The notes under the pieces are model-generated. The model worked only from the letters and a program-made list of their open reading frames with translations, made no database searches and was not told the DNA's origin. Shown here piece by piece: positions 47,578 through 56,356 of a stretch of 64,000 nucleotides of DNA; positions within the stretch are counted from its first letter, which is position 1; each line of letters opens with the position of its first letter. The stretch covers positions 558,001-622,000 of the forward strand of contig OZ242033.1 in assembly GCA_965205155.1 (NCBI GenBank), in the 5' to 3' direction. This stretch comes from Aldehydirespirator sp965205155 (GTDB taxonomy: Bacteria; Actinomycetota; Acidimicrobiia; Acidimicrobiales; Aldehydirespiratoraceae). The position numbers were made by a program, and so were the translations under genes.

Positions 47578-48507
47578 ATGTGCGGCATAGCCGGCGTGAT
47601 ACACCGGGACGGCACCGCCGATGTCGGGGCCGAGCTCACGGCCATGCTCCAGTCGATGAAGCACCGCGGGCCGGACTCCACCGGCTACGCGGTGTACGGA
47701 CCGGCCGACGACCTCGTCGTGATCCGGTTCGTGCTGGCCGAGCCCAACAAGAGCACCGGCTTCGGCATGGAGGAGCGCCTGGAGCGCAACCGGGCCGAGG
47801 TCGAGTCGCGCCTGGCCAAGATCGGAGCCGAGGTGGCCACGGTAAGCAGCGACACCGGCTACGCCTTCCGGGCCACCATCCGCTACGGAGGGGACCTCAA
47901 GGCTCTGGCCGACTACCTGGAGGACGTTCCCGGCTGCGAGGTGCTGTCGCTGGGCAGCTCGCTGGAGATCATCAAGGATCTCGGCGACGCCGAGACGGTC
48001 AGCGGCCAGTACAAGCTGGGCTCGTTCCGGGGCACCCACGGCATCGGCCATGTGCGCATGGCCACCGAGTCCGAGGTCGACCTGGCCAGCGCCCATCCGT
48101 ACTGGGCCTACCCGTTCGCGGACGTGGCCGTGGTCCACAACGGCCAGCTCACCAACTACCACCAGTGGCGCCGGCGCCTGGAGCAGCACGGCCATCGCTT
48201 CCAGAGCGAGTGCGACTCCGAGATCATCGCGGTGTACCTGGCCGAGTACATGGCCCGGGGCCTGTCACTGGAGACGGCCATGAAGCACAGCCTCGACGAC
48301 CTCGACGGCGTGTTCACCTACGTCTGCGTCACCGGCAACGAACTCGGGATCGCCAAGGACGAGATGGCGGCCAAGCCGCTGGTGCTGTTCGAGTCCGACC
48401 CCCTGGTGGCGGTGGCCACCGAGGAGGTCGCCATCCGGTCGCTGGTCAAGCGCGAGGTGGAGACCCGCGATCCCTACGAGCGAGAGGTGCTGGTGTGGCA
48501 GGTCTGA
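47578..48507 (+). CDS. mgsA: Class II glutamine amidotransferase domain protein (GlxB/MgsA)
   Basis: 309 residues. The Ntn-type amidotransferase starts MCGIAGVIHRDG with catalytic Cys2 and continues LQSMKHRGPDSTGYAVYG, GIGHVRMATESEVDLASAHPYWA, VVHNGQLTNYHQWRRRLEQHGHRFQSECDSEIIAVYLAEYM. This is the stand-alone glutaminase-like subunit of the split glutamate synthase family; in the methylamine pathway the three-part complex is N-methylglutamate synthase. An insertion of about 90 residues before GIGHVRMA is typical of GlxB. Fifty-five bases after gmaS. Confidence 0.88.
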   Translation: MCGIAGVIHRDGTADVGAELTAMLQSMKHRGPDSTGYAVYGPADDLVVIRFVLAEPNKSTGFGMEERLERNRAEVESRLAKIGAEVATVSSDTGYAFRATIRYGGDLKALADYLEDVPGCEVLSLGSSLEIIKDLGDAETVSGQYKLGSFRGTHGIGHVRMATESEVDLASAHPYWAYPFADVAVVHNGQLTNYHQWRRRLEQHGHRFQSECDSEIIAVYLAEYMARGLSLETAMKHSLDDLDGVFTYVCVTGNELGIAKDEMAAKPLVLFESDPLVAVATEEVAIRSLVKREVETRDPYEREVLVWQV

Positions 48508-48538
48508 TCACCCACCACACCCGGAGAGGAGAGATCTG

Positions 48539-49333
48539 ATGCCAGGTTCAGGTTCGCGCAGCGGCGTCAGCTACGACGCCCGGGGTCTGGTGGAGCCCCA
48601 TGCCGACATGCCCGACAACATCGAGGTCGATGGTGATCGGGCTCGCTTCGATGCGGCCGACTTGACGATCCGCCAGATCAACATGGCGTTGCGCCAACTC
48701 ATCTACAACGACGGCGTCGGTGACGTGACGGTGCTCAACCCGGCGTCCAAGCACTCGCTGGCGGTGGGCATTCTCAAGCGCTGCCGGATCCACTTCGAGG
48801 GCAGCCCGGGCTGGTTCGCCTGCGGGCTCATCGACGGTCCCGAGGTCACCATCAACGGCCGGGTGGGCTGGTCGGTGGCCGAGAACATGATGTCGGGCGT
48901 GGTGACCATCGAGCGCAGTGCGGGGTCGCTCACCGGTGCGGCCATACGGGGCGGCGACCTCATCGTCAAGGGCGACGTCGGGGCCCGCACCGGCATCGAC
49001 CAGAAGGGTGGCACGATCATCGTCACGGGCGACGTCGGCATCAACACCGGGTTCATGATGCAGCGGGGCCGCCAGATCATCTGCGGCAACGCGGGGATGA
49101 ACCTGGGCGATTCGATGTACGACGGCTCCATCTACGTGGCCGGCAAAGTGCGCTCCCTGGGTGTCGACTGCGTGCCCGGCGAGTGGGACGATGCCGACAC
49201 CGAGCTGATCGAGCGCAAGTTCCGCATCCACGGGCTCGGGGACCCGCCCGAGTTCCAGAAGTTCGTTTGCGGCAAGCAACTCCACAACTACGACGCGCTG
49301 GAGCCCTCCGAGCGCAAGCTCGTAATTCACTAA
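48539..49333 (+). CDS. mgsB: GXGXG-domain subunit (GlxC/MgsB)
   Basis: 264 residues. It corresponds to the C-terminal beta-helix (GXGXG) domain of glutamate synthase as a separate subunit: the repeated turns VTINGRVGWSVAENMMSG, GDLIVKGDVGARTGIDQKGG, TIIVTGDVGINTGFMMQRGR and IICGNAGMNLGDSMYDGSIYVAGKV each add a coil. It probably links ammonia or methyl-group transfer between the GlxB and GlxD subunits. Starts 31 bases after mgsA with AGGAGAG close by. Confidence 0.88.
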   Translation: MPGSGSRSGVSYDARGLVEPHADMPDNIEVDGDRARFDAADLTIRQINMALRQLIYNDGVGDVTVLNPASKHSLAVGILKRCRIHFEGSPGWFACGLIDGPEVTINGRVGWSVAENMMSGVVTIERSAGSLTGAAIRGGDLIVKGDVGARTGIDQKGGTIIVTGDVGINTGFMMQRGRQIICGNAGMNLGDSMYDGSIYVAGKVRSLGVDCVPGEWDDADTELIERKFRIHGLGDPPEFQKFVCGKQLHNYDALEPSERKLVIH

Positions 49334-49343
49334 GGGACTGAAC

Positions 49344-50738
49344 ATGACAGAGGTAAACAAGAGCACGGACGTCCTCGGCAAGAGCCGGATCTTCACCCCG
49401 GAGGTCATCAACGACATCCACGTGAAGTCCGAGCTGGGCCGGTACCGGATGAGGGGCTTCTCGATCTTCAAGAAGATCCCCCACTGGGACGAGCTGGTGT
49501 TCCTGCCCGGAACGCTCACCCGGTTCGTGATCGAGGGCTACCGCGAGAAGTGCGAGACCAGGACGGTGATCGGGTCGCGCTTCGCGGCCAAGCCGCTGGA
49601 GCTCGAAGTCCCCGTGTACATCACCGGGATGAGCTTCGGCGCGTTGTCGCTGGAGGCCAAGATGGCCCTGGCCAAGGGCGCCTCCATGGCCGGCACCGCG
49701 ACTTGCTCGGGCGAGGGAGGGATGATCCCGCCCGAGCGCGACCTGTCCACCAAGTGGTACTACCAGATCATCCAGAGCCGCTACGGCTTCAACCCCCACC
49801 ACCTGATGCTGGCCGACGCGGTGGAGTTCTTCATCGGCCAGGGCTGCAAGGTCGGCCTGGGCGGTCACCTCATGGGCCAGAAGGTCACCGAGCAGGTGGC
49901 CGAGATGCGCTCGCTGCCAGCGGGCATCGACCAGCGCTCCCCGGCCCGCCATCCCGACTGGCTCGGCCCCGACGATCTGTCGCTCAAGATCCAGGAGATC
50001 CGGGAGGCCACCGACTACCAGATCCCCATCCAGCTCAAGTTGGGCTCGGCCCGGGTCTACGACGACGTGCGCATGGCGGCCAAGTGCGGCCCGGACGTGA
50101 TCTACCTCGACGGCGCCGAGGGAGGCACCGGCGCGGGGCCCCACCTCGCCACCGAGGAGACGGGGATCCCGCTGATGGCGGCCATCCCCGAGGCCCGCCG
50201 GGCCCTCGAGGACGTGGGTCTGGCCGACGACATCGACCTGGTGGTGGCGGGCGGCATCCGCAACGGCGGCGACGTGGCCAAGTGCCTGGCCCTGGGGGCC
50301 AACGCGGTGGCGCTGGGCACCGCCGCGCTGATGGCGCTCAACTGCAACAAGGAGATCCCCGGCGTCACCGACTACGAGGGCACCATCGGCGTCCCCGCCG
50401 GTGAGTGCTACCACTGCCACACCGGTCGCTGCCCGGTGGGCGTGGCCACCCAGGACGTGGAGCTGCGCAAGCGCCTCGACGTCGACGAGGCCGCCCTGCG
50501 GGTCTACAACTTCCTGATCACCCTGACCATGGAAGTGCAGATGCTGGCCCGGGCCTGCGGCAAGACCGACATCCACTCGCTGGAGCCCGAGGACCTGGCC
50601 GCCCTCACCCACGAGGCCGCGGCCATGGCCAAGGTGCCGCTGGCCGGAACCAACTACATACCCGGCGTCACCGAGGAGCGCACCCTCGCCGAGATCCGGG
50701 ACCTGTTCGACAAGCACGTGATCGACGGAGGTATGTGA
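49344..50738 (+). CDS. mgsC: FMN-binding glutamate synthase-like subunit (GlxD/MgsC)
   Basis: 464 residues. The FMN and iron-sulfur domain of glutamate synthase: VYITGMSFGALSLEAKMALAKGASMAGTATCSGEGG, GHLMGQKVTEQVAEMRSLPAGIDQRSPARHPDW, KLGSARVYDDVRMAAKCGPDVIYLDGAEGGTGAGP, DLVVAGGIRNGGDVAKCLALGANAVALGTAAL, and the cysteine motif ECYHCHTGRCPVGVATQD for an iron-sulfur cluster. Third subunit of the presumed N-methylglutamate synthase. Its stop is two bases before the next gene's ATG. Confidence 0.9.
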   Translation: MTEVNKSTDVLGKSRIFTPEVINDIHVKSELGRYRMRGFSIFKKIPHWDELVFLPGTLTRFVIEGYREKCETRTVIGSRFAAKPLELEVPVYITGMSFGALSLEAKMALAKGASMAGTATCSGEGGMIPPERDLSTKWYYQIIQSRYGFNPHHLMLADAVEFFIGQGCKVGLGGHLMGQKVTEQVAEMRSLPAGIDQRSPARHPDWLGPDDLSLKIQEIREATDYQIPIQLKLGSARVYDDVRMAAKCGPDVIYLDGAEGGTGAGPHLATEETGIPLMAAIPEARRALEDVGLADDIDLVVAGGIRNGGDVAKCLALGANAVALGTAALMALNCNKEIPGVTDYEGTIGVPAGECYHCHTGRCPVGVATQDVELRKRLDVDEAALRVYNFLITLTMEVQMLARACGKTDIHSLEPEDLAALTHEAAAMAKVPLAGTNYIPGVTEERTLAEIRDLFDKHVIDGGM

Positions 50739-50740
50739 GA

Positions 50741-51196
50741 ATGGCTGGATCGGCGAGCACGGGCGAGAGCTCGCGCGAGACCCGAACGGTTGCCATCGAT
50801 GCCGAGGTGTTGGCGGGCAAGCGCTTCGCCTACCAGGAGGACGTGTCCCTGGTCGAGGACATCGACCTGCTGGCCGCCACTCCCGGACAGGACATCAACT
50901 GGCTGGAGGACATCACCCTGCTGGAGGAGGACGGGGTTCCAGCGGTGTTCGACCGCTACTCGAACTCGTTCCTGAAGATCTACTTCGACATCCCCGCAGG
51001 GCGTGAGGACGAGATCGCCCGCAAGGTGCTCATCAGGCATCTCACCGACGGCAACTCCTACGGGATTACTCTCAAGGACATCCACTGCAAGTTCCCGCAG
51101 GTGGAGCTGGGACCGTGGGTGGAGGACTCACCGATCGTGGGCACCGACTGGAAGCAGCCGGTGCTGGAGGGTTGGACCGCCCCCGCCGGCCATTAG
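50741..51196 (+). CDS. Unrecognised 151-residue acidic protein in the glx/mgs operon
   Basis: I do not recognise a family. ATG 50741 has GGAGGT eight bases upstream and follows the GlxD stop by two bases, so it is surely translated with the operon. The sequence has two acidic near-repeats, VSLVEDIDLLAATPGQDINW and LEDITLLEEDGVPAVF, then SNSFLKIYFDIPAGREDEIARKVL, HLTDGNSYGITLKDIHCKFP and a Trp-containing end, GPWVEDSPIVGTDWKQPVL. One cysteine only, no signal peptide or membrane span. It is not the zinc-binding SoxD/MgdB small subunit expected beside sarcosine-oxidase-like proteins. A subunit or specificity factor of the neighbouring flavoenzymes is a guess. Confidence 0.8.
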   Translation: MAGSASTGESSRETRTVAIDAEVLAGKRFAYQEDVSLVEDIDLLAATPGQDINWLEDITLLEEDGVPAVFDRYSNSFLKIYFDIPAGREDEIARKVLIRHLTDGNSYGITLKDIHCKFPQVELGPWVEDSPIVGTDWKQPVLEGWTAPAGH

Positions 51197-51238
51197 GCAG
51201 CCGGTCGCAGGTCGAACAGGCAAGGAGGGTCAGCAGTC

Positions 51239-52570
51239 ATGGGACTTCCCGCCGCAGCGCGCTATGTGATCATCGGCGCCGGCATCCACGGTCTGTCGAC
51301 CGCCTGGAGCCTGGCTCGGGACCTCAAGTCGTCCGGCCGCGGGTCGGGCGACGATGTCGTCGTGATCGACAAGACCGGCGTCGGCGCAGGTGCCTCAGGC
51401 ATCGCTTGCGGCGTCGTTCGCAACAACTACTTCCAGCCGGCCATGCGCGAGCTGATGTCCCACTGCGTGGACGTCTGGGAGAGCGACCCGGAGGCCTTCT
51501 CCTACCATCCGGTGGGCTACCTGCAGATAAGCCACGAGGCCATGCGGTCCGACGTGGCCTCGATCCACGAGCAGCAGAAGGCCATCGGCTATTCGTCGAC
51601 CTTCATCGAGGGTGCCACCGAGTCGGCTCGCTACATGCGCGGGATCTTCGACGACTGGCAGGCCCGGGGCATCACCAGCGTGCTGCATGAGCACCGCGGC
51701 GGCTACGCCAACAACATGGCGTCGCTCAAGGGGCTGCTCGAGAAGGCCGAGGCCCAGGGAGTCGCCGTCGTGGGCGGTGTCACCGTGACCGGCTTCGAAC
51801 GCGACGCAGCCGGAGCGGTCACCGCGGTGCTCACCGACCAGGGTCCGGTCGCCTGCGAGCAGGTCGTGGTGGCGGTCGGTCCGTGGGTGCAGCAGATATG
51901 GGCCATGCTCGACCTGCCGTTCAGCGTCGACGTGCTGGGCGGCGACGGCCGCCGCCATCGCCGGCCCACCTGGACGTACATGTGCCTGCAGGAGGGCACG
52001 CTCGGCGTCGATCCCGGCTACCTCACCGACAACGGGGGCAACATGCCGCCCGTGGTCCACGTCGACACCGACGTCGATCTCTACGACGAGGCCGGGCTGG
52101 TCACCGAGGGCCCGTGGGGCATCTACTACAAGCCCGACTTCAGCTTCGGCGGCGTGCAGGGCGGCTACGTGCCCTACGTGGTGGACAAGCCGGCGGACGA
52201 GGTGGCCGTCGACCCCTACGGGCCCGACTCCCCCGACTTCATCGTGGGCGAGGACTTCTACCGCACATGGACCGCGGCGCTGGCCCACTGCCAGAAGCGC
52301 TTCGAGGGCAAGTCCCATCTCATGAGCACCGAGCCCTCCGGCGGCATCGGCAGCTTCTCGCCCGACAACTTCCCGGTGTTCGACACGTTCTGCGACAACG
52401 TGTACTTCATCGCCGACTCCAACCACGGCTACAAGATGATCGGCGTCGGCACGCTGGTGGCCTCCGAACTGCTGGGCGAGCCCCAGGCATTGCTGGAGCC
52501 GTTCCGGTGGTCGCGCTACGCCGAGGGCAAGCTCCACCCCGTAAGCAACTCGCCCTACCCCTGGAGCTGA
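51239..52570 (+). CDS. FAD-dependent oxidoreductase, DAO/sarcosine-oxidase-beta-like
   Basis: 443 residues. N-terminal FAD motif YVIIGAGIHGLSTAWSLARDL, then VVVIDKTGVGAGASGIACGVVRNNYFQPAMREL with the arginine-tyrosine segment seen in sarcosine oxidase-type proteins, a C-terminal SFSPDNFPVFDTFCDNVYFIADSNHGYKMIGVG motif, and a long central beta domain. It follows the unknown small gene by 42 bases and closes the gmaS-mgs operon, so an oxidative demethylation step (like N-methylglutamate dehydrogenase) is a reasonable inference, but the other three subunits of that enzyme are absent here. A strong hairpin follows. Confidence 0.88.
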   Translation: MGLPAAARYVIIGAGIHGLSTAWSLARDLKSSGRGSGDDVVVIDKTGVGAGASGIACGVVRNNYFQPAMRELMSHCVDVWESDPEAFSYHPVGYLQISHEAMRSDVASIHEQQKAIGYSSTFIEGATESARYMRGIFDDWQARGITSVLHEHRGGYANNMASLKGLLEKAEAQGVAVVGGVTVTGFERDAAGAVTAVLTDQGPVACEQVVVAVGPWVQQIWAMLDLPFSVDVLGGDGRRHRRPTWTYMCLQEGTLGVDPGYLTDNGGNMPPVVHVDTDVDLYDEAGLVTEGPWGIYYKPDFSFGGVQGGYVPYVVDKPADEVAVDPYGPDSPDFIVGEDFYRTWTAALAHCQKRFEGKSHLMSTEPSGGIGSFSPDNFPVFDTFCDNVYFIADSNHGYKMIGVGTLVASELLGEPQALLEPFRWSRYAEGKLHPVSNSPYPWS

Positions 52571-52581
52571 GTCCGCCCGGG

Positions 52582-52611
52582 TCCGCTACATGCCGGCTGG
52601 CAGGTAGCGGA
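52582..52611 (+). terminator. Hairpin terminator after the glx/mgs operon
   Basis: TCCGCTAC at 52582-52589 pairs with GTAGCGGA at 52604-52611; inside, TGCC and GGCA extend the stem after one mismatch, leaving a four-base loop GGCT. It sits 12 bases past the FAD oxidoreductase stop and upstream of the DUF2236 gene. No T run, as is common in GC-rich actinobacteria. Confidence 0.75.
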
Positions 52612-52633
52612 TACGCTTCACGGGGTTGTGTAG

Positions 52634-53896
52634 ATGCAACGTCCGAAAGGCGCGTCCTCGATAGTGCAGGATGATCAGAAAGCCGAGTCCAGCACCGGAG
52701 GGCCTGAGGGCACTGCGCCACTGGTAGTCCCCTCCGACTACGCCGTGTCCTACGAAAGGGCTCGAGCCATCGATCCCGACCGGGCTCGGAACTACATCGT
52801 TCACACGATGGTCGCGGACCCGGTGTGCGACGAGATGATGTCACAGCTCGCCGCCGTTCCGGAGCGGGAAGCGGACCGGCTGATCTGGGCTGCTATCGAG
52901 GACCCCGACGATCCGGCTCTCAAGGACGCTCCGCCTGCGGTGCACGCCTTCATCGAGGAGTTGGAGACCATCCCCGACTGGGTCGACTTCGACGGTTTCG
53001 TCGGCGGCATCCGCACATTCCACCGCGACTCGTCGGCGTGTCTGGCCGCGATGCTCGGCGGTGTGCTGGTCGAGGGGTTCACGACCACCATCGCCAAGTC
53101 TTTCTTCATCACGGGACGGCTGCGCGACCAGGGGGTCAGGCGCCTGCGGCAGAACAACCGCCACATGATCGAGATCCTGCTGCCGGGAGGCCTGGAGACC
53201 CGGGGCGACGGCTGGAGGCTGTCGGTGCGGATCCGGCTGGTGCACGCCAAGGTCAGGCAACTCTTCGACTATTCCGATGAATGGGACACCCCGGCATGGG
53301 GAGTGCCGATCAGCGCAGCCCATGTCGGCTTTGCGCTGACCGCCTTCTCAGCAAGGATGCTCCAGCACATGAAGAGCCTCGGCGCCGCCTACGACGACGA
53401 CGAGCGCGACAGCTTCATGGCGGTCTGGCGGTACTCGGGGCACTTGATGGGAGTCCCCGAGACGATCCTCTACGACGACTACGCCGACGCCTTGGAGCTG
53501 TTCAGGATCGGCGGGCTGTGCGAGCCCGAGCCGGGCATGGAGTCGATCGTCATGGCCAGCTCGCTGGTCAACTCCGCCCCTGTCGTCGCAGGGATCACCG
53601 TTCCGGCTGAGCGCCGGAAGCTCGCCAGGTACATCTTCACGGTGTCTCGCGCCATGATTGGCGGCTCAGTGGCTGACAAACTCCAGTATCCGTCCGGTCG
53701 CACCGCCGGCGTGCTGCCGTGGTTCCGCATGCAGCGGCGCTACCACCGCTTCCTCAACAGTCGGCTCCCGAGGCTGAGCAGGGAGTCGAACTTCACCGCG
53801 TTCAACACGCTGCTCGAAGTCTCGGCCCTGCAAGGGCTGAACATCGACTACAAGCTTCCCGACCATGTCCACGCCGAGGAGTCCCGGCGGTGGTGA
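52634..53896 (+). CDS. DUF2236 / MpaB-family oxygenase-like protein
   Basis: 420 residues. The heme-binding DUF2236 domain (latex-clearing protein and MpaB family) is shown by CLAAMLGGVLVEGFTTTIAKSFFITGRLRDQGVRRLRQNNRHMIEIL, VRIRLVHAKVRQLF (conserved R..HA..R) and MAVWRYSGHLMGVPETILYDDYADALELF. Related enzymes cleave polyisoprenes or act on peptides; many actinobacterial paralogs have no known substrate. No signal peptide. It stands alone between a terminator and the convergent kinase gene. Confidence 0.85.
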   Translation: MQRPKGASSIVQDDQKAESSTGGPEGTAPLVVPSDYAVSYERARAIDPDRARNYIVHTMVADPVCDEMMSQLAAVPEREADRLIWAAIEDPDDPALKDAPPAVHAFIEELETIPDWVDFDGFVGGIRTFHRDSSACLAAMLGGVLVEGFTTTIAKSFFITGRLRDQGVRRLRQNNRHMIEILLPGGLETRGDGWRLSVRIRLVHAKVRQLFDYSDEWDTPAWGVPISAAHVGFALTAFSARMLQHMKSLGAAYDDDERDSFMAVWRYSGHLMGVPETILYDDYADALELFRIGGLCEPEPGMESIVMASSLVNSAPVVAGITVPAERRKLARYIFTVSRAMIGGSVADKLQYPSGRTAGVLPWFRMQRRYHRFLNSRLPRLSRESNFTAFNTLLEVSALQGLNIDYKLPDHVHAEESRRW

Positions 53897-53903
53897 GGAC
53901 CTA

Positions 53904-53930
53904 GGGGCCGAGCGGGTAGGCGCAAGCCTG
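53904..53930 (+). repeat. Isolated head of the dispersed repeat on the plus strand
   Basis: GGGGCCGAGCGGGTAGGCGC lies eight bases after the DUF2236 stop, facing repeat copy R5 on the other strand. It matches the head and first spacer of R1 but has no plus-strand core, so each of the two convergent genes here ends in a head element. Confidence 0.6.
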
Positions 53931-53949
53931 TCGCGTTGCCAGGGGGTGC

Positions 53950-54040
53950 CTCCCGCTCTTGTTCGCTGCGCTCACGGGCCGCTCGGGCCACGGCCTCGCC
54001 CGTATGGGCCGGATTCGCTCGCCTACCGCTCGGCCTCTTA
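53950..54040 (-). repeat. Dispersed intergenic repeat, copy R5 (single-core type)
   Basis: Reading the minus strand, TAAGAGGCCGAGCGG starts with the stop codon of the histidine kinase gene; GCGAGCGAATCCGGCC, CATACGGGCGAGGCCGTGG and one core ending GGGAG follow. Arrangement is as in R1 and R4, in opposite orientation but again along the direction of the upstream gene. Confidence 0.92.
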
Positions 54041-56356
54041 GACCCAGGAGTCGCCCGCGTCGGCCTGCTCAGCCTCCAGTGGCGCCTCCAACGGCAGGGT
54101 GATGCACATCTCGGTGAACTCGCCGGGCGCGGACTCGACTGCGATGTTGCCGCCGTGACGGCGGATGATGTCGCTGGAGATGGACAGGCCGAGACCGGTG
54201 CCCTGGTTGGTCGGCTTGGTGGTGAAGAAGGGGTTGAAGATCTTCTCGATCACATCGGGGGGCATGCCCGTGCCGTTGTCACGGATGCGGACCTCGACGT
54301 GATCGTTGGACCGCGTCGTGGAGAGCCACAGCGTCGGCTGGAAGCCGGCGTTGCCGGCCGCGATCTCGGCCCGGTGGCGGTCGTTGGTGGCGTGGCCCGC
54401 GTTGGTCACCATGTTCAGGAACACCCGCCCCAGATCCTGGGCGATCACCTTCAGCGAGCCCACATCCGGGTCGAGGTCCTGCTGGATGTCGAGTTGGAAG
54501 TCCGAGTCCAGGGCCCGGGCGCTGTGGAATGACAGTTGGGCGTGCTGCTCCAGCAGGTCGTTGATGTCGGTCAGCTGCCACTCGCCGGAGTCGCGTCCCA
54601 TCATCAGCATGTCGCGCACGATGCGGTCGGCCCGTTCGCCGTGGGAGCGGATGCGTTCGATGTTGCCGGTCAGGTCGCTGGCGATCTCGTTGACATAGTC
54701 CTTGTTGTCGTCGCTGATGTTGTCGCCGATGTCCTCCAGCAGTTCCTTGAGCTCGTCGATGAGTTCCTCGGAGGCCTCGGCGAAGTTCTTCACGAAGTTC
54801 AAGGGGTTCTTGATCTCGTGGGCGACGCCTGCGGTGAGCTCGCCCAGAGCGGCCAGCTTCTCACGGGTGACGATCTGGTCCTGAGCCTTCTGCAGTTCGG
54901 CCAGGACCCCTTCGAGCTGCTCGTTCTTGCCCTGCAGCTCCGAGGCGAGCTGCTCGACCAGGTTGAGGCGCTGGACCTCCAGGGCGTGGCGCCGGAACAC
55001 CTCCAAGGTCGCGGCCATGTCCGCGACCTCGTCCCGGCCGGTGATCGGGACGGTGACCTCGAGGTCGCCGCCGGCCATGCGTCTCATCCAGTCCGACAGC
55101 AACGCGATGCGCCGCACCAGGGCCTTGCCCACGAAGAACCAGATGATGAACAGGGCGCCCACGATGCTGAACGCGCTGATCGCCAGCAGCAGGGTTCGGG
55201 CGGTGCTGATGGCCTGCTCGGACGCGGTGGTGGCCTCCGCGGCCCGGTCCTGGGAGGCGCGCACCAGGCTGTCGACCTCGGAGACCAGCGCGAGCGAGAG
55301 CTGGCTGTTCTGGTCCAGGAGCTCCTGGTGGTGCTCGATGATCGTGAATTCGCTGGCCGCGAGGTCGAACGAGTTCTCCGCGCCGAGTCCCAGCTCCCGC
55401 AAGCGGGAGAAGATCGGGGCCGCGTCGGCATGGAACTGCGTTCCCTGCAACGTCAGAAGGTTCCTGTCGATCCGGCCGGCAGCCGCTTCGAAGCGCTCCC
55501 GCAGCGGCTCCAGCAGGCTCTGATCGTCCAGGGCGAAGGCGCTGGCCAGGAGGTCGGAGGTGATGTTGGCATCGGCCTCGAGCTCGGCCAGGCGCCGGTA
55601 CCGGAAGACCTCGTCCTCCGAGAAGTGCTCGGATCTCGGAACCGGGGACGTATCGAGCTCGGAGTGGCCGGTGAGGGTGTAGAAGAGCTGGTCGTCCAAG
55701 GCAGGGACCAGGACATCGCTCACCTGAGCCCTCAGGTTCACGAGCTCCGCCTGTTGCACCGTTCGCTGCTCGGCGATGTCGAACCTCTCCGAGACCTCGC
55801 GCCGGATCCCGGCGATGTTGGCGATCAGGGTGTCGGCACTCTCGCGGATGCGGGCCACGCTGGCGTCGTCGCTGTCGCTCTGCTCCAGGACCGCCATCTG
55901 CTCCTCGAACGTCAGGACGGTCTCGTCTATCTGCTGGCTCTGCTGGAACAGCTCCATGGACGTGGCCGCGGCGGCCAGCGTGGGCGCGGCGTTGGCGAGG
56001 ATCCCGCCGTACTGCGCGACGCCGAACGCGGCGGCCAGCTCGGGGACGCTTCCCTCATTGACCCGCCTCTGGGCATCGCCGACACGGTTGAAGGAGAACC
56101 ATCCGACCAAGCTGGCGGCGAGCGTCAGGGCCACCGCTCCGCCGATGCCCACGTAGAGCTTGGTGGAGATCCGGGACCAGAACCCGAGCGAAGGTCTCGT
56201 CGAGCCGTCCGTGCCCGGATCGTCGGGCGCCGGTGCTGCGGAGTCGTCGTCCGCGATTTCGCCGGGCGCCGGTGCTGCGGAGTCGTCGTCCGCGATTTCG
56301 CCGGGGCGGGATGTCATGGTCTCATCCACCGGCGGGTCGTCGAGCGGGGAGCTCAC
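54038..56356 (-). CDS. Membrane sensor histidine kinase
   Basis: About 772 residues. After an acidic leader with two copies of a 13-residue GEIADDDSAAPAP unit come a first span (YVGIGGAVALTLAASLVGWFSF), an extracytoplasmic helical sensor of about 320 residues, a second span (TLLLAISAFSIVGALFIIWFFVG), a HAMP domain, a coiled coil and the kinase core: AHEIKNPLNFVKNF (phospho-His), FLNMVTNAGHATN (N box), RIRDNGTGMPPDVIEKIFNPFFTTK and GTGLGLSIS. GTG 56356 overlaps the stop of the upstream binding-protein gene (GTGA), which decides the start over the long open frame. It probably reads the ligand state of that binding protein and signals to the response regulator-phosphatase in the operon. Confidence 0.92.
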   Translation of the reverse strand: MSSPLDDPPVDETMTSRPGEIADDDSAAPAPGEIADDDSAAPAPDDPGTDGSTRPSLGFWSRISTKLYVGIGGAVALTLAASLVGWFSFNRVGDAQRRVNEGSVPELAAAFGVAQYGGILANAAPTLAAAATSMELFQQSQQIDETVLTFEEQMAVLEQSDSDDASVARIRESADTLIANIAGIRREVSERFDIAEQRTVQQAELVNLRAQVSDVLVPALDDQLFYTLTGHSELDTSPVPRSEHFSEDEVFRYRRLAELEADANITSDLLASAFALDDQSLLEPLRERFEAAAGRIDRNLLTLQGTQFHADAAPIFSRLRELGLGAENSFDLAASEFTIIEHHQELLDQNSQLSLALVSEVDSLVRASQDRAAEATTASEQAISTARTLLLAISAFSIVGALFIIWFFVGKALVRRIALLSDWMRRMAGGDLEVTVPITGRDEVADMAATLEVFRRHALEVQRLNLVEQLASELQGKNEQLEGVLAELQKAQDQIVTREKLAALGELTAGVAHEIKNPLNFVKNFAEASEELIDELKELLEDIGDNISDDNKDYVNEIASDLTGNIERIRSHGERADRIVRDMLMMGRDSGEWQLTDINDLLEQHAQLSFHSARALDSDFQLDIQQDLDPDVGSLKVIAQDLGRVFLNMVTNAGHATNDRHRAEIAAGNAGFQPTLWLSTTRSNDHVEVRIRDNGTGMPPDVIEKIFNPFFTTKPTNQGTGLGLSISSDIIRRHGGNIAVESAPGEFTEMCITLPLEAPLEAEQADAGDSWV
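56224..56301 (-). repeat. 39-nt tandem repeat x2 in the kinase leader
   Basis: Two identical 39-nt units encode GEIADDDSAAPAP twice in the cytoplasmic leader of the kinase. Same 13-codon period as the yidC repeat but unrelated sequence. Confidence 0.9.
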
